DNA from: Bacillus sp. MRMR6
GTDB lineage: Bacteria > Bacillota > Bacilli > Bacillales > Cytobacillaceae
Direction: 5' to 3'
DNA: 52,122 nucleotides
NCBI RefSeq assembly: GCF_001940785.1
Contig: NZ_MSLS01000036.1
Span: forward strand, 1-52,122
Each line of letters opens with the position of its first letter. Within the stretch, counting starts at the first letter, position 1. Shown here piece after piece: positions 20,231 to 28,558 of this stretch. Made by a program: the position numbers and the translations under genes. The notes under the pieces are model-generated. The model did no database searches and had not been told where the DNA came from. It saw nothing but the letters and a program-made list of their open reading frames with translations.

Positions 20231-21697
20231 TTAAAGTCCTTTTATCTTTGCTTCATCCCAGAATAAATCGAGCTCCTCTAGTGTATGCTGCTCGAAAGAC
20301 TTTCCGCTTTCCCTTACCCTAGCTTCAATATATTGAAACCGGCGGATAAACTTTTCATTTGTCGCTAGTAAAGCTTCCTCAGGATGGATTTTTAAAAATC
20401 TCGCCACATTAACAAATGCAAATAATAAATCGCCGAATTCTTCTTTTGCTAGCTGCATACCCTCTAGGTTTTCGGTTAATTCATCTTCAAACTCCTGGAG
20501 CTCTTCTTTCACTTTCTCGATTGCAGGTTTAATTTCCTGCCAATCAAAACCAACCTTTGCGGCTTTCTTCTGAATTTCATAAGCTCTAATTAAATTAGGT
20601 AGCGATTTAGGTACACCAGCCAAGCGCGAAGTCTCTTTCACACCCTTTTCCTGTTCTTTTATTTCCTGCCAATTGCGAACAACAGTGTCTGCATCCTCTG
20701 CTTTTCTATCTCCAAACACATGTGGATGCCTGCGAATCATTTTTTCAGTTAGAACCCCTATTACATCATCAATAGAAAAATATCCATCGTCTTCCCCAAT
20801 TTGCGCATGGAGCATCACTTGAAGCAGAACATCACCAAGTTCCTCTATTAGGTTATCTATGTCTCCGCTGTTGATTGCTTCAATAACTTCATATGTTTCT
20901 TCGATTAAATATCTTTTTAATGATTCATGTGTCTGTTCCTTATCCCAAGGACAGCCATTTGGACCTCTGAGTACCGCAATAATTTCCTTTAGCTTAGAAA
21001 ACTCTCGGACCAGCAGCTTTTCTTCTTTTACAGGCGGGACATATACCGAGGTAAGATTGCTCAGAATCACTTCTCGGTCAAGCTCATAAAGAGGAACCTT
21101 TATAATTGACTCAGAGCTGCTTCCTGCAGCTGTTACAATAATCACCTCATAGTCATCAGGCAAACGCTCCATTAAGGTAAGCTTTACATTAGAAGCTACA
21201 TACTGGTCATATACTTGACCAATGATAATATGCTGCTTGATTTCGATTTCGCTTGATGATAGAGCAGTTCCATCTAACAACTGGAAGCCTTCAATTGGAT
21301 CTATCTTCAACGCTTGGAAAAGAGAGTCAATAAAGCTTTGTCCGCCGCCAATGATAATTTCAACCCGACTGGCCGCGCTATATTCAAGAAGTAATTGTAC
21401 TGTTCGTTCAGCTACTAGCGGGTGACCTGGTACAGCATATAGAACGTCTCCCGTTTGTGATTTCTCTAGTAAAGTCTGGACAATTTCTTCATACACCTGT
21501 TCAAACTGGTCATGCTTTTCGTAAATTGAATCAAAGCTGGTGAAGTTAAAGCCTTCTTGATCTAATTCAGTAACAACCGGATGCTGTTTTGTCCGTAGAT
21601 AAACATGAGCGGATTGTGTCAACTTTCTATATACACCTAACGGAAGTTGTTCTAAGTCTCCCGCACCTAAACCAAGGATTTCAATTTTGTTTCCCAT
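20231..21697 (-). CDS. mazG: MazG-family NTP pyrophosphohydrolase fused to TP-methylase-like domain (YabN)
   Basis: A 488 aa two-domain protein. Residues about 1-210 resemble tetrapyrrole/SAM-dependent methyltransferases (ILGLGAGDLEQLPLG, YAVPGHPLVAERTVQLL), and the C-terminal half is an all-alpha MazG nucleotide pyrophosphohydrolase (GPNGCPWDKEQTHESLKRYL, then EELGDVLLQVMLHAQ with the metal-binding EExxE/ExxD residues), with a second MazG-like repeat (AKEEFGDLLFAFVNVARF). Probably removes abnormal nucleoside triphosphates; the methylase-like half has no demonstrated role. Domain order is as in B. subtilis YabN. Confidence 0.94.
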   Translation of the reverse strand: MGNKIEILGLGAGDLEQLPLGVYRKLTQSAHVYLRTKQHPVVTELDQEGFNFTSFDSIYEKHDQFEQVYEEIVQTLLEKSQTGDVLYAVPGHPLVAERTVQLLLEYSAASRVEIIIGGGQSFIDSLFQALKIDPIEGFQLLDGTALSSSEIEIKQHIIIGQVYDQYVASNVKLTLMERLPDDYEVIIVTAAGSSSESIIKVPLYELDREVILSNLTSVYVPPVKEEKLLVREFSKLKEIIAVLRGPNGCPWDKEQTHESLKRYLIEETYEVIEAINSGDIDNLIEELGDVLLQVMLHAQIGEDDGYFSIDDVIGVLTEKMIRRHPHVFGDRKAEDADTVVRNWQEIKEQEKGVKETSRLAGVPKSLPNLIRAYEIQKKAAKVGFDWQEIKPAIEKVKEELQEFEDELTENLEGMQLAKEEFGDLLFAFVNVARFLKIHPEEALLATNEKFIRRFQYIEARVRESGKSFEQHTLEELDLFWDEAKIKGL

Positions 21698-21701
21698 TCT
21701 A

Positions 21702-23324
21702 TTAACTCCTTTTCATCTTAGGTAAAAAAAGGCTAAGTTTGCTGCCAAACGGAAATAACGCTAATTCTTTTTCGTGAAAAACACCGCCTCTAATCACAAT
21801 CAAAAAATATAAGCATCCTCCCAAAACGACTCCGCTAAGTGCCTGTGCAGCAGCGGTAATGCGCTCAAAACCTATCGGAACTTCAATTTGAGCTATCAAG
21901 TATAAATACCCCTTTAAAAAGATGACCATCATGCCCCCCGCTAATAAAATTGTTTTTATAAACGGGAATGGTACTAGCGGAATAGTCAGCACCCTCTTAA
22001 ATTTACGATATAACAGAGCACATACAATAAATAAGGTAATGAGTGTTGCATAAGCGGCTCCCATTGTACTAAATCCTGGGACTAAGATAGCATTAAGAAC
22101 ATATTTGATTGGAAATGCTATTGCGACCGCAATACTTGGAAAAATCAGTACACCCATTCCCTGTAAAATAGCATTAATCGTCATAATTATGCTGGTAAAT
22201 AAGATTACGAAACTAAGAATTCCTAGGACAGGAGAACCTAAATTATTTTCAAATAACATAATATTCGTCGGTTCTATGATTGTCGATAATCCTGCCGATG
22301 CACCGATTCCAACAACAATGCTTATTCTGAGTGCCAATTGAACTTTATCATGTAAAAACCTTAAGTCCCTTTTCATTCTTACACTAGTAATCAATGGTAC
22401 GAGTGATAAGGACATAGCTGTTGCAACAACGATTCCAAGCTGAATTAACGGCTGTCCTCGGTCAAAAATCCCCTTCAGCCCTTTGGCGGTTTGGATTTCT
22501 ATACCACTGTTCACAAGGAGTGCATAAAGATTTAATGAATCAGCTAATTGGATAAATATCATTAGCATCCCGCTAATACAAATCGTTAAGCCTTGAAAGG
22601 TCAAAGCGATAAAGATTGCTTTGAATTCTTTAGTGTAATCCAGTAGAAGCCCCTTTCTCGGTGCCACTACCTTCCATTGTTTACGAACTCGAAGGAACAT
22701 AAACAGAATTAACACTGAAACAATACTACCAGTGACCGAGCCAAACATAGCCCCTCCTCCAATCAGATAGAGGGAATACCCTCCCTTTGAGAGTACATAG
22801 GCCAAAAAGAGAATCGTGAAGGTCCGGGTGAGCTGCTCACCTACCTGTGATATGGCGGTTGGTACCATATCTCCATTTCCTTGAAAAAAACCTCTTAATA
22901 TAGATACAATCGGGAATAACAAAAAGACAAGCGAGACTACTCGAAGGAGAATGGCCAATTGGGAGTCATTCATCCAAGAAGCAATATATTCTGAGCCAAA
23001 GTATAGGATTAAAAAACAAATAAAACCAAATAATTGCAGGATTCCATAGGATGCCAGCAAGAGGAACTTTATCTTCTCACGGTCACCTCTTTCCTTTAAT
23101 TCCGTATAAAGCTTCGAAATAACTACAGGAAATCCAGTGGTAGCCAGCACAATGGCAAGGCCGTAAAATGGATAGATCTGCTGATATATGTAAAAGCCGA
23201 CATCCCCGACAATGTTTTGAAATGGGATTCGATAAACTGCACTTAAGATTTTTGTGACCAGTGCTGCAAGAGCTAAAATAAAAGCCCCCCTAAAAAGTGC
23301 TTTCGATTGATTTACGGGCTTCAT
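21702..23324 (-). CDS. yabM: MOP-superfamily polysaccharide transporter-like protein YabM
   Basis: A 540 aa multi-pass membrane protein with about 14 hydrophobic segments, of the MATE/MVF/SpoVB polysaccharide flippase type (ALFRGAFILALAALVTKILSA at the N-terminus, then YQQIYPFYGLAIVLATTGFP). B. subtilis YabM (ShoA) belongs to the same family; the substrate is uncertain. The ATG at 23324 follows AAAGGAG; an upstream in-frame start adds residues without homology. It is the first gene of the yabM-mazG-rqcP-yabP-yabQ-divIC run. Confidence 0.9.
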   Translation of the reverse strand: MKPVNQSKALFRGAFILALAALVTKILSAVYRIPFQNIVGDVGFYIYQQIYPFYGLAIVLATTGFPVVISKLYTELKERGDREKIKFLLLASYGILQLFGFICFLILYFGSEYIASWMNDSQLAILLRVVSLVFLLFPIVSILRGFFQGNGDMVPTAISQVGEQLTRTFTILFLAYVLSKGGYSLYLIGGGAMFGSVTGSIVSVLILFMFLRVRKQWKVVAPRKGLLLDYTKEFKAIFIALTFQGLTICISGMLMIFIQLADSLNLYALLVNSGIEIQTAKGLKGIFDRGQPLIQLGIVVATAMSLSLVPLITSVRMKRDLRFLHDKVQLALRISIVVGIGASAGLSTIIEPTNIMLFENNLGSPVLGILSFVILFTSIIMTINAILQGMGVLIFPSIAVAIAFPIKYVLNAILVPGFSTMGAAYATLITLFIVCALLYRKFKRVLTIPLVPFPFIKTILLAGGMMVIFLKGYLYLIAQIEVPIGFERITAAAQALSGVVLGGCLYFLIVIRGGVFHEKELALFPFGSKLSLFLPKMKRS

Positions 23325-23363
23325 CACTTTCTCCTTTAAAACAGTAAACTTTATTAGATTTGT

Positions 23364-23372
23364 ATTATAGCA
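23364..23372 (-). promoter_or_regulatory. Candidate extended -10 promoter for yabM
   Basis: Minus strand TGCTATAAT is a perfect extended -10 (TGN-TATAAT), about 40 bp before yabM and after the spoVT terminator. No recognisable -35, which extended -10 promoters can do without. Confidence 0.55.
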
Positions 23373-23393
23373 CAGGAACAACTCTGCATACTG

Positions 23394-23419
23394 AAAAAAG
23401 ACAGCATAAGCTGTCTTTT
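23394..23419 (-). terminator. spoVT terminator
   Basis: Perfect 10 bp stem AAAAGACAGC / GCTGTCTTTT with ATAA loop and T run, 28 bp after the spoVT stop. Confidence 0.9.
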
Positions 23420-23447
23420 AAGGAAAATGCTGTATTAAAAATCAAGT

Positions 23448-23984
23448 TTATGACTCCATTTGACGTGCAAGGAATCCAGCTGCTGTTTCAACAGCTTTTT
23501 TCTCCACTTCACCAAGGGTTCCTTCTTTTGAATAAATGATAACAGCACCAATTGGATCTCCATTTGCGATAATAGGTCCAATGGTATAGGATGAAATGGC
23601 TTCATCATTACCATCTGCTAATGCAATATCACCCTGTTGATTCACGAGAACTGTGTTACGGTCCTCCATCGTCTTTTCAACCATATCACTAATATTTTTA
23701 TTCAAATAATCTTTCTTTGAGCTCCCAGCTAACGCTATGTACGTATCGCGGTCACAAATCAAAATAGGATTACCGAGGCTGTCAAATAGGGCTTCTGCAT
23801 ACTCTTTGGCAAAATCGCTTAACTCGCTGATTGGAGAATACTTCTTTAAAATCACTTCTCCGTCTCTGTCTACAAAGATCTCTAACGGATCACCCTCACG
23901 GATACGCAGTGTTCTGCGTATTTCTTTGGGAATGACAACACGACCCAAATCATCGATTCGACGAACTATTCCAGTTGCTTTCAT
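23448..23984 (-). CDS. spoVT: Stage V sporulation transcription factor SpoVT
   Basis: Forespore regulator that modulates sigma-G-dependent genes. The 178 aa protein has an N-terminal AbrB-type swapped-hairpin DNA-binding domain (MKATGIVRRIDDLGRVVIPK through GEVILKKY) and a C-terminal GAF-like domain (about residues 56-178, ICDRDTYIALAGSSK, GPIIANGDPIGAVIIYS). The ATG at 23984 gives the family start and follows GTGAGG. A sigma-G-type promoter is separated from the gene by a 119 bp palindromic repeat (R1), so the predicted leader is about 200 nt. Its N-terminus is paralogous to AbrB at 44008. Confidence 0.97.
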   Translation of the reverse strand: MKATGIVRRIDDLGRVVIPKEIRRTLRIREGDPLEIFVDRDGEVILKKYSPISELSDFAKEYAEALFDSLGNPILICDRDTYIALAGSSKKDYLNKNISDMVEKTMEDRNTVLVNQQGDIALADGNDEAISSYTIGPIIANGDPIGAVIIYSKEGTLGEVEKKAVETAAGFLARQMES

Positions 23985-24052
23985 CCAATGTTGCCTCACT
24001 TTCATCTGATGATTTATTTTAACTTGGTAATGACATAGTATTAAAGGTAGCT

Positions 24053-24171
24053 GTCTAGCTTCAGCGCCTAGTGGCTCGGGTCATAAGCCAATCCGTCATG
24101 AAGGCTAAAAAGCAACCATCTCGCCAGCTCGTCTTATGCCTGTCGCCCCTGATTGAGGCGCTTCCGCTTTT
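24053..24171. repeat. Nested-palindrome repeat R1, copy 1 (spoVT leader)
   Basis: 119 bp unit running GTCTAGCTTCAGCGCCTAG to AGGCGCTTCCGCTTTT. Nested complementary arms: AGCGCCT / AGGCGCT outside, CATAAG (24082-24087) / CTTATG (24133-24138) in the middle, and an imperfect GAAGGCT / AACCATC at the centre. The same unit is at 35645-35766 and, on the other strand, at 45238-45361. It contains no open frame. It sits between the predicted sigma-G promoter and the start codon of spoVT. Confidence 0.9.
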
Positions 24172-24194
24172 CTATTCATCACCAACTTTGAACT

Positions 24195-24224
24195 TAGTAT
24201 CTTTCATCTAGAAAGTTCTATTCA
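24195..24224 (-). promoter_or_regulatory. spoVT promoter (sigma-G)
   Basis: Minus strand: -35 TGAATA (24224-24219), 17 bp spacer, -10 GATACTA (24201-24195), against the sigma-G pattern TGAATA-17-CATACTA: one mismatch. spoVT is sigma-G dependent in B. subtilis. The R1 repeat lies between this promoter and the gene. Confidence 0.7.
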
Positions 24225-24285
24225 CATTCAGCGTTTTTTTTCAAATTTGTGAAATATATCCCATCAGAGTATAAAGTGAAACTTT

Positions 24286-24407
24286 CATAAGTGGGGATTT
24301 TTCCCACTTATGGTTAGTTGAACTTATCGGGCTTTTACGGGCAGTTATCCCCACCTAGGATTCCCTTGTTTTCACTCATAACCTTGAGGTGGGGGCTTAC
24401 TGCCCGT
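24286..24407 (-). mobile_element. Structured element resembling an IS200/IS605 TnpB right end (omega-RNA-like), no gene
   Basis: In the 510 bp gap between mfd and spoVT. Read on the minus strand: a long two-part stem, ACGGGCAGT (24407-24399) pairing with ACTGCCCGT (24345-24337) and CCCCACCT (24394-24387) pairing with AGGTGGGG (24356-24349), then GCCCGATAAGTTCAACTAAC, then a perfect 10 bp hairpin CATAAGTGGG / CCCACTTATG (24312-24303 / 24295-24286). No T tract follows, so a plain terminator is unlikely. The arrangement recalls the gene-distal end of TnpB elements (guide-RNA scaffold plus subterminal palindrome). That identity is inference from memory; no transposase or tnpB frame is present. 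Confidence 0.45.
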
Positions 24408-24515
24408 TAATGCGGGATAAAAATGAGACAACACTATTTTTATAGGTTGAATTAATATTTTGTGCTGATTTGCGCTCCAGGTGCTTCGCTTTCCGGTAGT
24501 GGTAAAACAGGACTT

Positions 24516-27500
24516 TTATACTGGGTTTTCTTGGCCTTTTTTAGTTGCTTGCAGGCCTTTTATCATTTCAAAGGCTACATTCAGCCAATATGCTGTTTCT
24601 GTGCCTTTTATTTGTAGGACCATTTTAAACTTTTGGCCTTCCATCCCTAGACCAATCATTCTTCCAAACTGGCTGCTAAGTGCAAAGATCTTTTGACCAT
24701 CAATATGAGTGCTAGCCCGTTCGTTTGTTAAAATCGTTACTTCCTGCTTCGACTGTTTAATCGATTCGACACCAGCAAGGAGTGCAAAAACCTTCATTTC
24801 AGCAATTTGAAACAGATACGCAACTTCCTCAGGATATTCCCCAAATCGGTCGAGCATTTCTTCCTGAAGCTCGGCAATATCCTCAAGCGCCTGTGCCCCT
24901 CTAAACCGCTTATACATTTCAATCTTCTGGTGCCCGTCTTTAATATAGGTATCTGGGATATAAGCATCAATTTCAAGATCAATTTCTACTGAGTTCTTGT
25001 CTTCTGCCCTTAAATCTCCCCTTCTTTCCTCAATCGCTTCTTTTAACATTTGCGAATACAAGTCAAAACCAACTGAATCAATAAATCCATGCTGTTGGGC
25101 TCCGAGCAGATTTCCTGCACCTCGAATCGATAAGTCCCTCATAGCTATTTTAAACCCAGAGCCTAACTCCGTAAATTCTTTGATAGCTTGCAGTCTTTTT
25201 TCCGCAACCTCTGTCAAAACCTTGTCCTTACGGTGGGTAAAATAGGCATAGGCAACACGATTAGACCTTCCAACTCTCCCACGAAGCTGATAAAGCTGAG
25301 AAAGCCCCATCTTGTCAGCATCAAAGACAATCAAAGTATTAACGTTAGGGATATCTACCCCTGTTTCAATAATGGTCGTGCTGACTAGGACATCAAATTC
25401 TCCAGCTAAAAAGCTTAGCATAACAGATTCAAGTTCATTCTCCGACATCTGCCCATGTGCAAAAGTAACACGTGCATCAGGAACAAGCATGGAAATTTCT
25501 TCTGCTTTTCGTTCAATATCTTCTACTCTGTTATATAAAAAGTAGACTTGTCCCGCGCGTGCCAGTTCCCTTTCAATTGCCTCTCTGACAAGCGCTCCGT
25601 TGTATTCCATCACATACGTTTGAACAGGAAAGCGATTCTCTGGCGGTGTTTCGATTACGGATAAATCGCGTACACCCAGCATCGACATGTGAAGAGTCCT
25701 TGGTATCGGTGTTGCTGTCAATGTCAGAACATCGATATTTGTTTTTAATTTCTTGATCTTTTCTTTATGGGTAACACCAAACCGCTGCTCTTCATCGATA
25801 ATTAATAAACCTAAATCGCGGTATACAATATCCTTTGAGAGGATCCGGTGTGTTCCAATCACCACATCTACTGTTCCCGCCTTTAAACCTTTAATCGTTT
25901 CGGTTTGCTGTTTTTTCGAGCGAAACCTGCTTAATATACCTATATTAATAGGATATTCTTGAAATCTTTCCCTCATGGTTTCAAAATGCTGCTGAGCTAG
26001 TATGGTAGTTGGTACGAGAAGTGCTACTTGCTTACCATCAGCAATTGACTTGAAAGCTGCACGAATGGCAACCTCCGTTTTTCCATAGCCTACATCCCCA
26101 CAAAGAAGACGATCCATTGGACGTGCTCTTTCCATATCTTTCTTAATTTCATGGATGGAGCGCAGCTGGTCTTCTGTTTCCTGATAAGCAAAAGCAGTTT
26201 CAAATTCGCGCTGCATATCTCCATCTGGAGAAAAGGCATAACCAACAGCGGCTTCTCGTTCAGCATATAACTTAATGAGATCATCGGCGATATCCTGAAC
26301 AGAAGATTGGACCTTTTTCTTAACCTTTTTCCAATCGGTTCCGCCTAGTTTATATATTTTTGGCTCCTTACCTTCTGAGCCAACATATTTTTGAACAAGG
26401 TCAATTTGCTCAACGGGAACATAAAGCTTATCAGACCCTTGATAGCGAATATGGAGATAATCCTTGTGAATTCCATTAATTACAAGAGTTTCTATCCCAA
26501 TATACTTACCTATACCATGATTAACATGGACAACATAATCACCAATCTTCAGCTCAGAATAGCTCTTAATTCTTTCAGCATTAGATAGTTTTTGTCTATT
26601 TTTAGATGACTTTTTTACACGTTTGTTAAAGAGCTCCTCTTCGGTAATAACCGCTATTTTTTGAATAGAAAGTTCAAACCCTGTCTGCAAGTTTCCTTTC
26701 ATAATCTGTACCCTGCCAGGCAATAACTGCTGACCCTCCTGCAGCACGGAAGCTTCTACGTCATAATCCTCTAAAACTCGTTCTAATTTCTTAACTCTAT
26801 CTTCATCAGGTCCTAAAAATAAAATACTATAATTTCCTTTTTTCCATCTGTCTATTTCTGCCTTAAGCAAGTGCATTTGTCCATGAAAATTCTGCATTTG
26901 TTTACAAGAGATATTAACAATGTTCTGCGGACTTGTATTGGCTACATGACGAAGAAATAAACTCATATAAATGACTGGAAAAACACTTCTTTGCAGCAAT
27001 ACCGTCAAATCATGAGATATTGTTAAATCGTGAATAATTTGCCCTTCACCAAGTAAAGCTGTATACCATTCAGCCTCTTCCTTGACAAGGGAGTCATTCA
27101 TTTCCTGAACACGACTTATTTCATCGATAAATACCAGCCCGTTATCAGGTAGATAATCTAGTAAACTAGTAGCCCCCTCATAGGCTAACGATAGATATTT
27201 AAAAATTTGCTCTGGTTTTTGATGATTTTTTAATTGTTCTAATTCATAGCTAATATTTTGTGAAAGCTGCATTTTTGCCTTGTCAACTTTTAATTTCCTT
27301 AAACTCTTTGCTAACCCAGCCTCCAACTTTGTAACTAACCGGCTGTAGTCCGCTTCTTCTAACAAAATTTCAGTCGCCGGCCCTATGGAAACCTCCATGA
27401 CCTTTTCCTTTGATCTTTGGTCTTCAAGCGAGAAAAACCGGATTGAATCCACCTCAGTATCAAACAGTTCAATTCGGATGGGATTAAGCTCTGTCAGAGG

Positions 27501-28052
27501 ATAAACATCTATAATTCCACCTCTAATACTAAACTCACCTGGCGTTGAGACCATGTCAGCCCGGATATACCCCATCTTTACAAAGTCAGCCAATAGCTCG
27601 TTGACTTCTAAATCATCCCCAAGTTTGATCGAGAGTTGATGGCGTTTCCATAGTGATTTAGGTGGAATAACTTTTCTTAAACCAGCAATAGGCACGATCA
27701 CAATACCGCGACCATGCTTGCTCAAATGATTTAACGTTTCTATTCTCTGTGCTTTTAACTCCGGGCTGGCGATACTCATCTCAGCCGCAATTAATTCATT
27801 TGTTGGAAAAAGAAAAACATCGTTCTCACTTAGTAGATTAACAATATCATCATATAGTTTTTGTGCTTGCAGCAGATTATGTGTAACTAGCAGAATCGGC
27901 CTTTTCATTTGCTCGTACATGGCAGCAGCGAGGACCGTTCTTGATGAACCTGATATCCCAGCAATAAGCTGTTCCTTCAGACCCTCTTTCACTCCAGAAA
28001 TAATCGAATGAATATCCTCCTGCTGAAGAAACAATGTTTTTAAACCATTCAA
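24516..28052 (-). CDS. mfd: Transcription-repair coupling factor
   Basis: Mfd removes RNA polymerase stalled at DNA lesions and recruits UvrA. The 1178 aa protein shows a UvrB-like N-terminal region (SPGEFSIRGGIIDVYPL-type, here TPGEFSIRGGIIDVYPL), the CarD-like RNA polymerase interaction domain (LKIGDYVVHVNHGIGKYIGI), the helicase with Walker A GDVGYGKTEVA and LIIDEEQRFGV, the motif RGRVGRSNRVAYAYF, and the C-terminal TRCF domain. The start is TTG at 28052, 7 nt after AGGAGG, giving MNGLKTLFLQQEDIHSI, which aligns with the family; an in-frame GTG further upstream lies in a degenerate repeat. Confidence 0.97.
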   Translation of the reverse strand: MNGLKTLFLQQEDIHSIISGVKEGLKEQLIAGISGSSRTVLAAAMYEQMKRPILLVTHNLLQAQKLYDDIVNLLSENDVFLFPTNELIAAEMSIASPELKAQRIETLNHLSKHGRGIVIVPIAGLRKVIPPKSLWKRHQLSIKLGDDLEVNELLADFVKMGYIRADMVSTPGEFSIRGGIIDVYPLTELNPIRIELFDTEVDSIRFFSLEDQRSKEKVMEVSIGPATEILLEEADYSRLVTKLEAGLAKSLRKLKVDKAKMQLSQNISYELEQLKNHQKPEQIFKYLSLAYEGATSLLDYLPDNGLVFIDEISRVQEMNDSLVKEEAEWYTALLGEGQIIHDLTISHDLTVLLQRSVFPVIYMSLFLRHVANTSPQNIVNISCKQMQNFHGQMHLLKAEIDRWKKGNYSILFLGPDEDRVKKLERVLEDYDVEASVLQEGQQLLPGRVQIMKGNLQTGFELSIQKIAVITEEELFNKRVKKSSKNRQKLSNAERIKSYSELKIGDYVVHVNHGIGKYIGIETLVINGIHKDYLHIRYQGSDKLYVPVEQIDLVQKYVGSEGKEPKIYKLGGTDWKKVKKKVQSSVQDIADDLIKLYAEREAAVGYAFSPDGDMQREFETAFAYQETEDQLRSIHEIKKDMERARPMDRLLCGDVGYGKTEVAIRAAFKSIADGKQVALLVPTTILAQQHFETMRERFQEYPINIGILSRFRSKKQQTETIKGLKAGTVDVVIGTHRILSKDIVYRDLGLLIIDEEQRFGVTHKEKIKKLKTNIDVLTLTATPIPRTLHMSMLGVRDLSVIETPPENRFPVQTYVMEYNGALVREAIERELARAGQVYFLYNRVEDIERKAEEISMLVPDARVTFAHGQMSENELESVMLSFLAGEFDVLVSTTIIETGVDIPNVNTLIVFDADKMGLSQLYQLRGRVGRSNRVAYAYFTHRKDKVLTEVAEKRLQAIKEFTELGSGFKIAMRDLSIRGAGNLLGAQQHGFIDSVGFDLYSQMLKEAIEERRGDLRAEDKNSVEIDLEIDAYIPDTYIKDGHQKIEMYKRFRGAQALEDIAELQEEMLDRFGEYPEEVAYLFQIAEMKVFALLAGVESIKQSKQEVTILTNERASTHIDGQKIFALSSQFGRMIGLGMEGQKFKMVLQIKGTETAYWLNVAFEMIKGLQATKKGQENPV

Positions 28053-28072
28053 GAATTTTCCTCCTCTCCGTT

Positions 28073-28130
28073 GGAAAAGCAGAAGCACCCTGACTGAGAG
28101 TGGCAGCCTCAGGTACTTCAGCTAGACTTA
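28073..28130. repeat. Degenerate R1 repeat remnant upstream of mfd
   Basis: AAAAGCAGAAGCACCCTG at one end and AGGTACTTCAGCTAGAC at the other match the two ends of the R1 unit, with the central ~65 bp missing. It lies on the 5' side of the mfd ribosome site. Similarity is to the ends only. Confidence 0.55.
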
Positions 28131-28166
28131 TATATGAATTACCACTTAGTGTTTAAAAGTAAATAG

Positions 28167-28194
28167 AAAAATGCTTTGGATGGCATTCCAAAGC
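28167..28194 (-). terminator. fin terminator
   Basis: Perfect 8 bp stem GCTTTGGA / TCCAAAGC (28173-28180 / 28187-28194) followed on the minus strand by five Ts, 3 bp after the fin stop. Confidence 0.85.
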
Positions 28195-28197
28195 TAA

Positions 28198-28428
28198 TTA
28201 ATGGATCAAAAAGTCGTATTGATGAAAGTCAGGATTTCGCTCTAGAGCCTCTTGACAGTCTTCGCATATAGCAGATATCAATATATTACCCGACTCATCA
28301 TAAGCGACCATTTCCTGCCTCTCTTCATTCGTTAATTTATGAAGACCGAGTGTTTCACTTTGAATATATGACTGCTCAATGGAGCCGATTTGGGTCCCAC
28401 AATGACGACAATGATAATGGATGGCCAC
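28198..28428 (-). CDS. fin: Anti-sigma-F factor Fin
   Basis: Fin binds RNA polymerase and turns off sigma-F activity, helping the switch to sigma-G in the forespore. The 76 aa protein has two CxxC pairs, CRHC (about residues 7-10) and CEDC (about 57-60), expected to hold zinc, and ends NPDFHQYDFLIH like its orthologues. It starts with GTG at 28428, seven bases after AGGAGGG; ATG codons upstream lack family support. A sigma-F-type promoter lies just upstream and a terminator separates it from mfd. Confidence 0.95.
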   Translation of the reverse strand: MAIHYHCRHCGTQIGSIEQSYIQSETLGLHKLTNEERQEMVAYDESGNILISAICEDCQEALERNPDFHQYDFLIH

Positions 28429-28458
28429 GCCTGTCCCTCCTAATATACTATTCATCAT

Positions 28459-28488
28459 TAGTATTAACGATTAGGGACAAACTTATAC
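28459..28488 (-). promoter_or_regulatory. fin promoter (sigma-F)
   Basis: Minus strand: -35 GTATA (28488-28484), 15 bp spacer, -10 GTTAATACTA (28468-28459), which fits GGNNANANTR with one mismatch. Fin is known to be sigma-F (and sigma-G) controlled. Confidence 0.65.
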
Positions 28489-28558
28489 AGGAGCATTGTA
28501 TCACTCTACTTAGGGACTGTTCCTATTGTATGAAGCAAAGGTTTTCCTCATGAACAAA

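Noticed and set aside
24053..24171. R1 repeats as CRISPR or an insertion sequence
   Set aside because: Copies are 10 kb apart with no spacer pattern, and no transposase frame is associated; it fits a short palindromic interspersed repeat.
24286..24312. The 10 bp hairpin as the mfd terminator
   Set aside because: It lies over 200 bp after the mfd stop and no T tract follows on the minus strand.
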